Positions 32,891 through 43,736 of a stretch of DNA of 64,000 nt are shown one piece after another. How positions within the stretch are numbered: position 1 is the first letter of the stretch; each line of letters opens with the position of its first letter. The stretch covers positions 101,960,609 to 102,024,608 of the forward strand of contig JARDYH010000003.1 of the NCBI GenBank assembly GCA_029215795.1. Direction: 5' to 3'. The DNA comes from Anniella stebbinsi. Its lineage: Eukaryota > Chordata > Lepidosauria > Squamata > Anniellidae. The notes below the pieces were generated by a model. It did no database searches, was not told where the DNA came from, and saw only the letters and a list, made by a program, of their open reading frames with translations. The position numbers and the translations under genes were made by a program.

Positions 32891-34529
32891 CCCATGGGAG
32901 AAATCATTTGGGAGATTTGGGGTGAGTTGCCATGAGGGATGCTTGGGAATTCATTCTTTGAGAATTGCTATAAAAATGATTAATTCCTCTCTAATGTTGG
33001 ACCAGAACTGAGCTATCCAACAGATGGCACAACTGTGTTTTTGGCAGTTTAAACATTTATATATGTATTTTAAGAGGTAACCTCCTTGATTTTTTAAACT
33101 AGCAATCGTTACCAATATCTTGTAGCCTCTCTACACTGCCACTGACAATGGTAAAAATCCCCCTAAAATTACTTTTTTGGTCTATCAACTCATACTTGTT
33201 GCAACTGAGTCAGTAGTTTGATATTGCCTCCCCTTTGCCTGATCCAATCTTGTGATACCTAATTTGAAAATATTAAAAAGAGTTTGAAATATATCACCAT
33301 TCTTCCTGTATTTGCATTAATGCCTTAATGTGTCTATTCTGAATCCAACGTCTATGGGCTCCATCACATTTAGGGTTATGGCACTTGTGTAGTCTGCCCT
33401 TTTCTGACTTTTTTCCTCCGTCCTCGTGGCTTACTTTGTACCTGGGAAATTCCGTTTCATCTTGGAAGTGCACAATGAAAACCCCAAATGTAAACCAGTG
33501 AAGCTCCCTCCCCTCTTTTCCTTCTTCCTCCTGTTTTCTCCTGACCCTGCAGCGAGCACCACACAGTCTTCCCAGAGAGGAAGCAAGTAACATCTCATGC
33601 ATCAACTTACTTACTCTCACATACCCACCCTTAGGGGAGTGCTTGCGTTAAACATTGTTAGATAGACTTCTCAGACGCTATGTATAAAAGAACTAATAAA
33701 GTAAGTTGATCTGAACTTCTTTTAAACTGGCTCTAGACTGTATTTATTGCCTCTATTACTAATTGTTGTGTTGCCACACTTTCTCTATAGAACTCCATAG
33801 AACTCTTTCTCTATAGAACTCTATACAACTCTGCTATAAGTCACACCAGACTTTCCAGAAAGCTTCTCCAAATTTCAGAGATGGCCACACATCACAATTA
33901 ATGTACACTTATTCAAATGTTTGTGAGAAGAGGACATTCCTGTAAGAGTAGAGAAAGCCAGGGATGCATACTCTGGCCCCACCCCTACAATTCGACCTCC
34001 CTATGTTGATGCAGAAGGTCTGGAATGGCAAGATGCATTTACACTGCTCTATGTGACTGAGATCACTGGATTCCCATGATTCCTGATCTTGTGGGGCTCT
34101 GTAACTATGTTTGGCTACAGTGCCCTTGCAGCCTTTCTTAATCAGTATGTTGGGAGTGGAGAGGGCAGGGCAGAGCATGCATCTCCCACACCCTTCATGC
34201 TTGCAGTAAAGCCCTTTTCAGTGAATATCTAAAGATATTTGTACACAGGTATAAGAAATGTACTTAATCTAGAATACAGATCATACTGCTGTAACTGAGT
34301 TGAGTGAGCACAACATTTGGGTTTAACTTCCTTTAACATTTTTCCTGTTTCCTTTTTATGAAGGTCCAATAATATAAGTTTAAGAAAACAATAAGGTTGA
34401 GGATGAAGATGGAGACAGCCAGGTTGAATCCATCTGGTTTCCAGGCACATAACATAACATTTTTGGGTGGAGATCATTCACTCCTTTCCCTGCATTGAAT
34501 TGACTGCTAATGTCTGGCCAAAAGAAAAT
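32891..34529. other. Intergenic DNA with a possible LTR fragment
   Basis: Around 33640-33780 there is a TATA-like 'gtataaaagaac', then 'aataaagtaagttgatct', and an end resembling TG...CA ('gttgtgttgccaca'). This could be an LTR 3' part, but no partner LTR or target duplication is seen. No gene recognised elsewhere in the stretch. Confidence 0.4.
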
Positions 34530-34740
34530 ATTATACTTCACATTTATATAGTACTTTAGAGTAATCTGTAAAGTAATCTATAGTACTCTCAGTAATCTGT
34601 GCAATGGAAGTAGGCCAGACATCCTTATGTCTAATGCTGAGAGCATATTTGCTTGCCATGTAGTGGGCTGATGGTGGAGGTGAGATTTGAACTGACTTCT
34701 TCCCAGCTCATAGTTTTAACCACTACAGTGCACCAGTGTT
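34530..34740 (-). mobile_element. Possible MIR/CORE-like SINE, minus strand
   Basis: Resembles the better copy at 38101 in its layout: 'catttatatagtactttaga' start, a 'gtgagatttgaactga' B-box-like complement, and 'taaccactacagtgcacca' near the end. The core region is too decayed for a firm call. Confidence 0.35.
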
Positions 34741-35282
34741 AAGCTTTATAATAACTTTTAAAATAGTTTTAAAGTGCAGGTAGTCCACAACACAGTAATT
34801 CTAAAGTCTTTAGAATCTCATCTTTAAAAATACGTGTACTGTGGCCAGCTCACATATACCACAAAGTACTCAAAAAATGGAGCCGTGTGCTTCATGCTTC
34901 TAAAGATTGTAGAATCTCAGGCTATAATGAATTGATTAAAGAACTGACATACCTTGGCTGCCTAGTCACCCAGAAATTTAAACATTTGATGCTGGACTTG
35001 GGAGTAGCGGTAGGTATTTAGGCCACCCCTATTCCCAAGTGGGGGCTGATGCCTGAAAATGTAATGCTGGTCAATGGGATTGCCAACTGAGTGAAAGAAA
35101 CAGCTTGACCTGTTGCTGTGCCTTTCACAGCAACTTGATTTGCCAAAATCAGCAGATGAAGGGTTGTTAAAAGCACAGGAAGAGGCTTCAATAAGAAAAT
35201 GTGGGTTAAAATAGGACACAGCTATGAGGTGACAATTTCAACTGTTTTTTATGGGTAGGGAAAATTCCTTGAAACATACCTC

Positions 35283-35283
<1 letters not shown>
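34741..35283. other. Intergenic DNA, nothing recognised
   Basis: No repeat termini, RNA gene or coding signal was identified. Confidence 0.45.
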
Positions 35284-35316
<33 letters not shown>

Positions 35317-35812
35317 TTTATTTGTAGCCCGCCTCTCCCTCCGGATCGAGGCGGGGAACAACAACAATATAAAACATAAAAATCACAACAGTAAAAATTT
35401 TTTAAAAAACAAGAGAAAAATACAACATTAAAAACATCTTAAAATTCATCTGGATAGGCCTGTCGGAAGAGGACAGTCTTCATGACTCTCTTAAATTCAT
35501 GAAGACTGTCAATTTGTCTAACCTCCTCCGACAGACCATTCCATAGTCTGGGAGCGATGGAAGAGAAGGTCCTCTGGGTAACACCCGCCAGCCTAGTTCT
35601 GACTGGCTTGAGTAAATTCTTCCCAGAGGACCTAAGTGTGCGGGGCGGATTGTACGGGAGAAGGCGATCCCGTAGGTACCCTGGACCCAAACCATGTAGG
35701 GCTTTAAAGGTAATAACCAACACTTTATACTTCACCCGGAAACTGATTGGCAGCCAGTGAAGCGATTTTAAAACTGGTGTAATGTGATCACCCCTAGGTG
35801 ATCTAAAAGTTT
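35284..35812 (-). mobile_element. L2-like LINE C-terminal region with (AAT)n tail, minus strand
   Basis: The minus strand encodes LKSLHWLPISFRVKYKVLVI, TFKALHGLGPGYLRDRLLPY and APRLWNGLSEEVRQIDSLHE. This is an L2-type C-terminus, but from a different subfamily than the 9109 copy. The 3' UTR ends at a 'cgcctctccctccggatcga' block and an (ATT/AAT)n tail at 35284-35316. The last 110 codons or so are open, so this copy is fairly young. Confidence 0.8.
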
Positions 35813-36010
35813 GTTGTACCTCATAATACACTTTCTCTCTCTCATATGGAAAGAGAGACATGCTCTCAGCTGCTACTACATCTTGACACAAAACACAGTG
35901 CCAAAACCATGGCCTTCTGGGAGGAAAAATAGTGGTGGGTGGTCCATAGTGGACTATCCCAAGAAACTTTCTCTTTCTCTTTCTATTAGAGAGAGAGAGA
36001 GAGAGAGAGG

Positions 36011-36043
<33 letters not shown>

Positions 36044-36050
36044 CACGCAC
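35813..36050. repeat. GA-rich microsatellite region
   Basis: An almost pure (GA)n array lies at 35989-36042, preceded by a CT-rich patch (35962-35980). The two are complementary purine/pyrimidine tracts, so they could pair or form triplex DNA. Apparent frames here are Ser/Leu or Arg/Glu repeats and not genes. Confidence 0.8.
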
Positions 36051-37165
36051 TTTTACACCTAGTTTCTTCTCATTCCAGTGCTATTTCAGCCCAGACCTAC
36101 TGATAACTCGTTTTCTCCCACCTTCACATTCTAGAATGATGTTTTATTCCTTAGTACATGATATCTTGCAAGCTTTCCAGGATGGTTAATAGATCCCAAA
36201 GCATATCTAAAGGCACATGAGGCAGCAAATTTGTTGAAGCCCAGAAGGAAATCACCTGGGAATCCCACAGGTGCCACCCTGAACTTCATGACTGAAGAAG
36301 AGAGGGACATAAATGTACTAAATTAGAAAAAAGGACCTAAATGAAGTCAAGCAAGCTTAAAACTCTCAACAGAAACCAATGCCCAACATTTGCCCTAACC
36401 CTCCTAGTGCTTCACTTCTCCTCTCAAAATACCTGGTTTCCAGAATTTTTCACCTTCCCATTACACATGCCTTCTTTCTGAGAGAGCCCAAACCCATGCC
36501 TCCTGTGCGCTGCCTGGATGAAACATATTCATAAAAATTTGGTGTTAGATGACTGAACAAGTTGAGCAAATGGTAAATGTCTTCCATGCACAGATCCAAG
36601 AGATGATTTTGATCTATAAACCTGGAATACCTTGAACCCTACATTCCTTAGAGATTGCCTCCTCTCTTCTGCACTATCACATTAAAATCAGCTAGATGTG
36701 CTTTCTTGACTGCATCTTGCACATGCCAAGTTCAAAGAGGAATAAGGGGTTTGCAGAGAGGCATTCTTGGTTATTGCCTCCCACTTGTGGAACTCCTTTC
36801 CCTGGGAAACCATGCAAATCAGACATTTTGTTTGTATTGCCCTTTGTTTTATCTGCAATTGTTTATCACCCCATCTTGTTTGGAAGAGACAGAATATATA
36901 TTATGAATAAATAAATGGGAGGGAGGAAGAGAGAAAATAACAACAGTAGCTGCACCAGTATGGAAGAAAGGCACCTTTGAATAGTGGCACCTTTGAATTG
37001 TAACCTTATTGCAGGAAATGGCTTCCACAAAAGGGTCAAAATTAGATCGTTCATATGCTAAATTTGACCCTTTTGGCACTCCGCATGTTGCCCACCCTTA
37101 CTTTATTGGATGGACTCATCCATCCAGATTGTTTGATTGATGGGGTTATCACCAATATAGCTGTT
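36051..37165. other. Intergenic DNA with a weak LINE 3' trace
   Basis: At 36650-36925 the sequence 'tgcctcccacttgtggaact' followed later by 'atgaataaataaatgg' looks like an L2-type C-terminus and tail, very decayed. Nothing else is recognised. Confidence 0.4.
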
Positions 37166-37420
37166 ACATAGGGTGACCATATTTTGGAAACCAAAAAGGA
37201 GGACAACATGGCTGGCCCTCAAGGAGGCGTGCCCACCCCAACATGCCCAACCCCCAAGTGGGCCCATCTTGATGTGACCGCCCCAAGGGGGCGTGGCCTT
37301 GGTCACATGTTAATTCTACACCTCACAATTAAGTTAAACCTGTTCTACAAAATATGTTAATGTTAAAATCAATGAAATAAAGAACAATTGAGACATTCAG
37401 TGTATCTGAAATTAATATGT
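37166..37420 (-). mobile_element. Repeat starting TAGGGTGACCATATTTTGG, copy 3
   Basis: Reverse-complement version of the repeats at 8085 and 14999: 'aaccaaaaaggaggacaaca', a GC-rich patch, 'ggccttggtcacatg', 'aacctgttctacaaaatatg' and 'gagacattcagtgtatctga'. One terminus is hAT-like. Confidence 0.65.
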
Positions 37421-38100
37421 ATTTTAGTTGCTATACAAATTTCTTTATGGTAGTTCTTTTTGCTGTCCTCATACAAGATCAATAGAAAAGAAAATCTATT
37501 ATTTTCCATTTTTCTAAAGAAAACAGGTTGTGGATTAGGGGGAAAAATAGCCAAAGAACACTGTGGTTAGGAGGGGGTACACAAGTGCTAGACAAAACAA
37601 AAAATGGAAAATATGCGGTAAAGACAGATTAGAAAGGGGGCCAAAAGGTGCAATCCTCTAGCCAGAATAAAAATCCTACAACTCCCAGCATTCCACAGCC
37701 AGCATGCATAGGATTGTTCCCTAACCAGAATCAAGCCTCACTGAGTTTAATAAGACTTATTCCCAGGTAAGGGTGTAGATAGAAGAAAGAAAGAATGATT
37801 GGGTCACTGTAGCAATCTTTTCTCAGGCCTATTTGTGTGATTTAATATTAAGCAAAAAAGAGCAGCTCTCTTTAAAACATTATCACACTTAAGATGTAAT
37901 ATAAACTAGATTTTCACAAGTCAATTTCTATTAAAAGTCTTTCTCCAGGCATAACATTCTGCAGATTTTGCTGTGTACACTATTGGGAGAACTGGTGATA
38001 AGCACGCACCGTATGGCCTCAGTGGTGAGTTTCTCAAACCCTGTTACTATACCACTATCAAAACATCTGACTACAAGTTACAAGATTACAGAGTTTACAT
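37421..38100. other. Intergenic DNA with a short dispersed repeat
   Basis: 37675-37765 carries an 'acaactcccagcattccaca' piece and a 'gagtttaataagacttattc' piece related to the short repeats at 61849 and 48093. Nothing else is recognised. Confidence 0.45.
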
Positions 38101-38327
38101 TTTATTTATTTATTCCATTTATATCCTGCCATTTCTCCTGCAAGAAACCCAAGGCAGCGTACATAATCCTCCATTTTATCCTCAAAACAACAACCCTGTG
38201 AAGTAGGCTGGGCTGAGAGTCTGTGACTGGCCCAAAGTCACCCAGTGAACTTCCATGGCCAAGTGGGGACTAAAACCCAGATCTCCCGACTTTCAGTCTG
38301 GCACTCTAGCCACTACACCACAATCTA
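38101..38327 (-). mobile_element. MIR/CORE-type SINE, minus strand
   Basis: The complement contains 'gtggtgtagtggctagagtg' (tRNA-like A-box region), a B-box-like 'ggttttagtcccc', the CORE stretch 'gtgactttgggccagtcac', and an L2-like 3' end with a TTTATTTATTTATT tail at 38101. The order fits a tRNA-derived CORE-SINE mobilised by an L2 LINE. It is fairly well preserved. Confidence 0.75.
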
Positions 38328-38833
38328 CAACTCAGACATTTACTATACTAGCAATATTAAATGGATAGTCAATGTGAAGTTCAGGTTAATTCTAGTTAAC
38401 TTTGTATGAATGACTAGACAGCATAGCATAATCCTACTCAGAAGTAAGTCCAATTGAGTTTCTGAACACAAAAGAAGAAGAGCTCCCTATGCTTCTCGTA
38501 ACATTTGTTCACCTTTCTCTAGCAAGTGCAAACCCCTCCAGTCTAGGAGGACTATACACCCACCACAGTTTGCGGCCCACTATGGCTTCTGTATTCTTTA
38601 TTTTTAAAAGGCATTTTCATGGAAACAAGAGTTCATCAACTCCCACTGCCCACATAATTTTGTCTTTGTGATATCATAATTTCCACAGCAATCTATTGTG
38701 AGGATTATTACTTTTACTGACAGCAAAGCAGCAAACAAATCTGCAGATTTGTTTTTAAAAGCATATTATAATGCAAATATGCTTCATAAGAAAAGGAGAA
38801 ATGTAAATTATATAGACTAGATATGCACACACA
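38328..38833. other. Intergenic DNA, nothing recognised
   Basis: Contains another 'ctactcagaagtaagtccaa' short repeat at 38425-38465 but no gene. Confidence 0.45.
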
Positions 38834-38841
38834 CACTCACA

Positions 38842-39161
38842 TAGGGTGACCAGATAAAATCCAGGTCAGGGCTCATGTAACTTTAACAGTTGTAGAGAAA
38901 AGGGAATTTCAGCCAGTGTCATTTGTATGCAATTAGTTCCTGGTGATATTCCCTCTTCATCACAACAGTTAAAGTTGCAGGAGCCCTGCCTTCTTTTGTG
39001 TATGGTCACTCTAATATAGTGCATGTACCTTTAACTGTTGTGATGAAGAGGGAATTTCACCAGGAACTAATTGCATACAAATGACACTGGCTGAAATTCC
39101 CTTTTCTCTACAACTGTTAAAGTTACATGAGCCCTGGCCTGAATTTCATCTGGTCAGCCTA
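38842..39161. mobile_element. hAT-type fold-back MITE, copy 2
   Basis: 320 bp with termini TAGGGTGACC / GGTCAGCCTA, flanked by the perfect 8-bp duplication CACTCACA (38834-38841 and 39162-39169). The halves are long inverted repeats ('aactttaacagttgtagaga' against 'tctctacaactgttaaagtt'). The duplication sits in an AC-rich tract, so part of the match could be chance, but two other copies confirm the length. Confidence 0.9.
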
Positions 39162-39169
39162 CACTCACA

Positions 39170-39635
39170 CACACACTGCCCCTAAATAGAATATTTTTGA
39201 TCAATCCTATTTTGGCAATACAAATTGCAGGCATGGAGACACTGATCCAGATTTGGGACCACAGCAAATTAAACCTGACCTTCTTTAATATCTACCTTCA
39301 CTGCAACATTTGACAAAGCATGAGCATCATTATAATACTATAAACCATATATAATTTAAGAAGGGAGTGGGTTGTCCTCCAATAATATACCTGCAATAGG
39401 TCATTCACTCTACAGAGGTGGAGTCTGAACATCCAAAACACAAAACTCTGTATCCTTTGAATCTATATTTGTTTGCTCGTGCAGAAACCCATTTTTTAAA
39501 AAGCAAAGTGAAGCAAATTGGCTGGTAAATAGACCGAGGTTCTGTGTGCAAAGCAAAGGGGTGGTCTGATCCACACAATAAGAGCAGAAAACCACTCCTT
39601 TGAGCCCACAATTTGAGCCCCCACCTCAAGCTGCC
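39170..39635. other. Intergenic DNA, nothing recognised
   Basis: No gene or classified repeat was identified. Confidence 0.45.
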
Positions 39636-39905
39636 TGCTGCTCGGCTGCCCGCTGCCCACCTGCAATGCCCGCCGCTCACCTGCCCGTGCTGCCTGTTTG
39701 CTCGCCCGCCACCTGCCGCTCACCTGCCCACCTGCCCTACCCACTTAGGGTTGCCATATTCTGAATCCACAAAACTGGGACAATTTGGGGGGGGGGGGGC
39801 TAGGATTTTTTTTAAAAAAAAACAAAAACAATTTTTTTGGGGGGTAGGATTTAAAAAAACAATTTGGGGGGTAGATTTTTTTAAAAAAACAATTTTATTT
39901 CATTT
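39636..39905. repeat. GC-rich CCGCC-type repeat and G/A homopolymers
   Basis: 39636-39745 is a degenerate array of 'cccgcc/ctgccc' words that reappears at 40840-41010 ('cacctgccctacccact' is shared). From 39746 a hAT-like TAGGGTTGCCATATT start is followed by G12, A9 and T/A homopolymer runs. Confidence 0.6.
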
Positions 39906-40214
39906 ATAGGGCGAAATGCTGCTTCCAATTAACAGCATCCTGACATGCAGCTGTTAATAGGCAAGCAGGTGTAGGATCTATTGGCTAGTGGTGGCAGCCT
40001 AATATTAATATGAATACAGTAATATGAATAAATTGTTATATTGCTACTACTACTGCAGAAGTATAGGGAAAGGAATGCAAAAGGGAAGAAGTAAAAGTAT
40101 GCAGCAGAGGGGCTGTGTAGAAGGAATGGAAGGGAGGATGTAGGACTAGCAGGGGAAACTGGCCCAAGGTACCTTGCTGCCTGAGACAAACAGCACCCCC
40201 ACCCAAGGCAAATG

Positions 40215-40332
40215 CTTTTAATAGGCTTGCCTGCAACCCTGGAGAGACCCTGCCAGTTAGTGTCACCAATGCTGGGCTAGATGGACCAAGCGCCTGACTC
40301 AGTAGGTGTTAGCTTCCTATGTTATGCGTTCT
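40215..40332 (+). mobile_element. 3' part of the tRNA-Ala-like SINE
   Basis: Contains 'accctggagagaccctgcca', 'gctgggctagatggaccaag' and 'tgactcagtaggtgttagct', aligning with 61555-61640 of the full SINE. The tRNA-like head is missing or unrecognisable. Confidence 0.65.
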
Positions 40333-40445
40333 TACCAGGGAGCAAATCCCATTGAACGCAATGGGATTTACTTCTGAGTAGACTTATCTACAATTGCTCT
40401 GCATATCCGTTCCACCTAACCACCATCTCCTTCTCTCTCTCTCTT

Positions 40446-40478
<33 letters not shown>

Positions 40479-40700
40479 GAGCTGTGTCTACTTAGAAATA
40501 AAGAGGTAAATAAGCCAAGAGCAATAGGAAACGGGGGGGGGGGGGGAGAGAGGAAAGCTCCTGCTGAAAAAGTGGACAGAGAGAAACAAAAAACGCAAAG
40601 GGAAGGCACACAAAACAAAGGCTCTCTACTGTACCAACAGCTACGACGCCTTCTCTGCCAATTATCTCTGCCACAGTCAGACTCAGGGGAGCGGAAACAG
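40333..40700. repeat. CT/CA microsatellite and short repeats
   Basis: A (CT)n(CA)n compound tract lies at 40430-40480 and a G13 run at about 40534-40546. 40335-40382 is a copy of the short 'gtaagtcccattgagttcaatgg'-type repeat. No coding. Confidence 0.7.
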
Positions 40701-41186
40701 AGCCTGTTGTCCCGTGGCACGGTCAGTGCGCTGCAGGGTGCGCCGCTTTTTCTGCCCGTTTTCCCTCTTTCCTTCTCTCCTTCTTTCGCGCCGGGCCACC
40801 CCCGGCTTCACTCTCACGCTGCCTGCCACTCGCTCACTCACTTGCTCGCCCGCCACCCACCACCCACCAGCCACCTGCCCTACCCACTACTTGCGCTGCC
40901 TTCCCACCACTCACTCGCCACCCACCACTCAACCACACACACACCCTGCTCGCCGCCTGCCGCAGCCCACCACCCACTGCTTGCCTGCCCGCGCTGCCTT
41001 ACTTACCCCTTCACCCCGGGACCATGCTGCTACTGCTGCTGCCGCCTCTTTCTCCTTTTTTGCCGCGCTTACTCAGACTCCGCCTCTCCCTCAAGTCTCA
41101 CGAGATGGGGATGAGATGTCAGAAGTCTCATCCCGGAAGTATTGTGAGACTGGGGGAGAGGAGAGAGCAGGTAAGCTGCGACTGCT
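40701..41186. repeat. GC-rich degenerate array, probable unmethylated-like CpG patch
   Basis: Long frames of 180-209 codons cross this region, but they translate as Pro/Ser/Thr/His low-complexity sequence produced by the CCACC/CGCCC array. I do not support them as genes. The array resembles 39636-39745. Confidence 0.55.
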
Positions 41187-42300
41187 CCCCCCCCCCCGCA
41201 TCTTTCCCAGTATGAAAGGGTCTCTTAACCCTTTCATACTGGGAAAGGTGGGAGGGGGACGGAGCAGGCTGCGTGTTCTCCCAAGGCGTGGAGATCACCT
41301 AACACCATTAGAGTGGCTGGGAGGATCCTCCGAGCCATGCTAATAGTGTTAGGTGATCTCCTCGCTTTCCGGAGCTCTGGAGAACACGAGGCCTGCTCCG
41401 CCCACCTCCTCCGTCCCCCTCCCACCTTTTCCAGTATGAAAGGGCCTCTTAATTCAAGCATTAAGAGACCCGTTCATACTGGGAAAGTTTCGGGGGGGGG
41501 GGGGAGGAGGCTATGCATTGTCTGAAGCTCTGGAAAGTGCGCAGGTGGCCTACGCTATTAGCGTGTTAGTCACACTAATAGTGTAGGCCATCTGCGCACT
41601 TTCCGGAGCTTCAGAAAACGCGTAGCCTCCTCCCTTCTCTCCGTGCTGCACTATTCCTGGACTTTTTAAAAGATATTAAAAAGTCCGGCCGGATCCCCCC
41701 CCCCCCGCGCAGCCACCCCCACCCGCACAGCCCCCACCCACCCGCGCGGCCCCAACCCCACCCGCGCCACGCCGCCCCCTTGTCGCCCGCCCCCGCGCTC
41801 CTTACAGGCTGGGGCGTCCGTCTGCTTCCCTCCATGCTCGGAAACTACTGAGCTACTGAGGGACAGGGCGCTACTGAGGGACAGGCCGCGAAGCCTGTTT
41901 CTCAGTAGATTACGAGCACCGAGGGAAGTGGACGGACGCCCCAGCAGGTAAGTCCCTCGCGCGGCCCCCACCCCGCGCGGCTCCCACCCACCCCGCGCGG
42001 CTCCCACCCACCCCGCGCGCCCCCCCGCAAGGCCCCCACCTGCCGCGCTGCCCCCTCGTCGCCCGCCCCCGCGCTCCTTACCGGCTGGGGCGTCCGTCCG
42101 CTTCCCTCCGTGCTCGGAAACTACTGAGAAACAGGCTTCCTGGCCTGTCTCTCAGTAGTGCGCCGAGTGATGACGTCATCACCTGGCGCGCTACTGAGGG
42201 ACAGGCCGCGAAGCCTGTTTCTCAGTAGATTCCGAGCACCAGAGGGAAGCAGACGCCCCAGCCAGTAAGTGCCTCGCCCCGCCAGCCTCCCGCCACCGCC
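41187..42300. repeat. Cluster of consecutive large hairpins in GC-rich DNA
   Basis: At least five inverted repeats follow one another: 41203-41246 (perfect 19-bp arms), 41230-41444 (long arms with inner GAGATCACCTAACAC / complement and centre GGAGGATCCTCC), 41503-41634 (arms around 60 bp), 41811-41952, and 42077-42269. The last two are homologous to each other and are separated by CCCGCGCGG repeats. The centre of the last one is the palindrome GTGATGACGTCATCAC. No protein is encoded. It could be a composite of fold-back transposons. Confidence 0.8.
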
Positions 42301-42486
42301 GCGTGACCCCCCACCGCCCCGGTTTGCCCCCGCCGCCCCCCGGCTCGCCCCAGGGCCATCTAATCACCATTTTGGGGGGCTAAATTTCCGGATTTGGCCC
42401 CCCAAAATGGTTTTTTCCGCCCGGATGCGGATTTGCTCCCCATTTCCCGGGCATGTCCGGACAAATCCGGGCGTCTGGTCACCCTA
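42301..42486. mobile_element. GC-rich repeat with a hAT-like right end
   Basis: Ends with 'cgggcgtctggtcaccctac', another TAGGGTGACC-type terminus, preceded by 'tccggacaaatccggg' and 'ccccaaaatgg' pieces. It may be the right end of an element that started as far left as 39746, but the 8-bp flanks do not match, so the boundary is unresolved. Confidence 0.45.
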
Positions 42487-42498
42487 CTGTTACATGAA

Positions 42499-42822
42499 TA
42501 GGGTGACCAGATAAAATCCAGGTCAGGGCTCATGTAACTTTAACAGTTGTAGAGAAAAGGGAATTTCAGCCAGTGTCATTTGTATGCAATCAGTTCCTGG
42601 TGATATTTCCTCTTCATCACAACAGTTAAAGGTGCATGCACTATACTAGAATGACCATATACAAACGAAGGCAGGGCCCCTGCAACTTTAACAGTTGCGA
42701 TGAAGAGGGAATTTCACCAGGAAATTTCACCAGTGTCACAAATGACACTGACTGAAATTCCCTTTTCTCTACAACTGTTAAAGTTACATGAGCCCTGACC
42801 TGGATTTTATCTGGTCACCCTA
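42499..42822. mobile_element. hAT-type fold-back MITE, copy 3
   Basis: 324 bp, termini TAGGGTGACC / GGTCACCCTA, flanked by the perfect 8-bp duplication TACATGAA (42491-42498 and 42823-42830). Its fold-back arms match copy 2. It is the clearest of the copies: non-repetitive flanks and perfect terminal decamers. Confidence 0.95.
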
Positions 42823-42966
42823 TACATGAAGGTCTCCATTTTTTTTTCTCCTTGCCTTCTGATTTGCAATTCCAGTTTGTGGCTATTGATATCCACTCCT
42901 TCTACAACTTGTTCATTCCCAGATAGATTCAACCTGGCTGTCTCCATGTATATCCTCAACCTTATT

Positions 42967-43112
42967 TAGGGTGACCAGATAAAATCCAGGTCAGGGCTCA
43001 TGTAACTTTAACAGTTGTAGAGAAAAGGGAATTTCAGCCAGGGTAATTTGTATGCAATTAGTTCCTGGTGAAATTCCCTCTTCATCACAACAGTTAAAGC
43101 TGCAGGCACTAC
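42967..43112. mobile_element. Left half of a hAT-type fold-back MITE
   Basis: Identical in layout to the left half of copy 3 (TAGGGTGACC, 'aactttaacagttgtagaga', 'gaaattccctcttcatcaca') and then stops at about the element's centre. The missing right half suggests deletion across the hairpin axis. Confidence 0.8.
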
Positions 43113-43736
43113 TGGTTTTCTGAATGGCTAGGGTAAACCTGAAAGGGGGCCAAAAGCCAGGCTCCTCACCTGCCAGTTAAGGATGTGCCTGTAGATGAAG
43201 GTACCAGTTTTGAACAGGGACTGATGAGACACAGAGAGCTGGGTTTGGGTTCTGGAAGAATCTTTGGGGGTTGGCTTTCTCCCTGGAGATCTGAGGCGCA
43301 AACATTAGTCTTTGGTTGTCTGTTGGGGTGTTTAATCTGTGTCGCCTCCTATTCTCAACCTGTATATTTATAATAAATAAATAAATAAAGCCAGTGACCA
43401 CTTTCCAAAAGAAACCAAACGTGAGCAAGTGCTGCACTCCTGGAACATCTCCTACTCAGAGAAGTGGAGTGAGTGTAACAATAATAGTATTTTGCATTTA
43501 TAACACTGTTCAAGTGGTTCACGTACAACATTTTGTGGGGAACTTTGTAACAGCTCTGTAAGATAGTTCACTAATTTTATCCCTGCAGTCTAGTGGGGCT
43601 GAGGCACAGAGAAAGAGGGAGAGGGAGAGAGAGAGAGAGAGAGAGAGAAGTTCCTCTCTTAAGGTCACCGACTCCTAGTGCAGGGGTGCAGAACCTCTGG
43701 CTTGGGACACTAATCTGACTCATGGGGCACCCCACT
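43113..43736. other. Intergenic DNA with (AAAT)n and (GA)n tracts
   Basis: (ATAA)n lies at 43368-43387 and (GA)n at 43613-43648. 43485-43720 could be a decayed MIR-like SINE on the minus strand ('gcatttataacactgttcaa', 'ctgaggcacagagaaaga'), but the tRNA part is not clear. Confidence 0.45.

Noticed and set aside
35439..36050. 203-codon minus-strand frame as a gene
   Set aside because: Its C-terminal half is an L2-type LINE peptide, and its N-terminal Ser/Leu repeats come from the GA microsatellite.
40572..41343. Plus-strand frames of 180 and 209 codons
   Set aside because: Translations are Pro/Ser/Thr/His repeats from a CCACC/CGCCC array and pass into a hairpin cluster.
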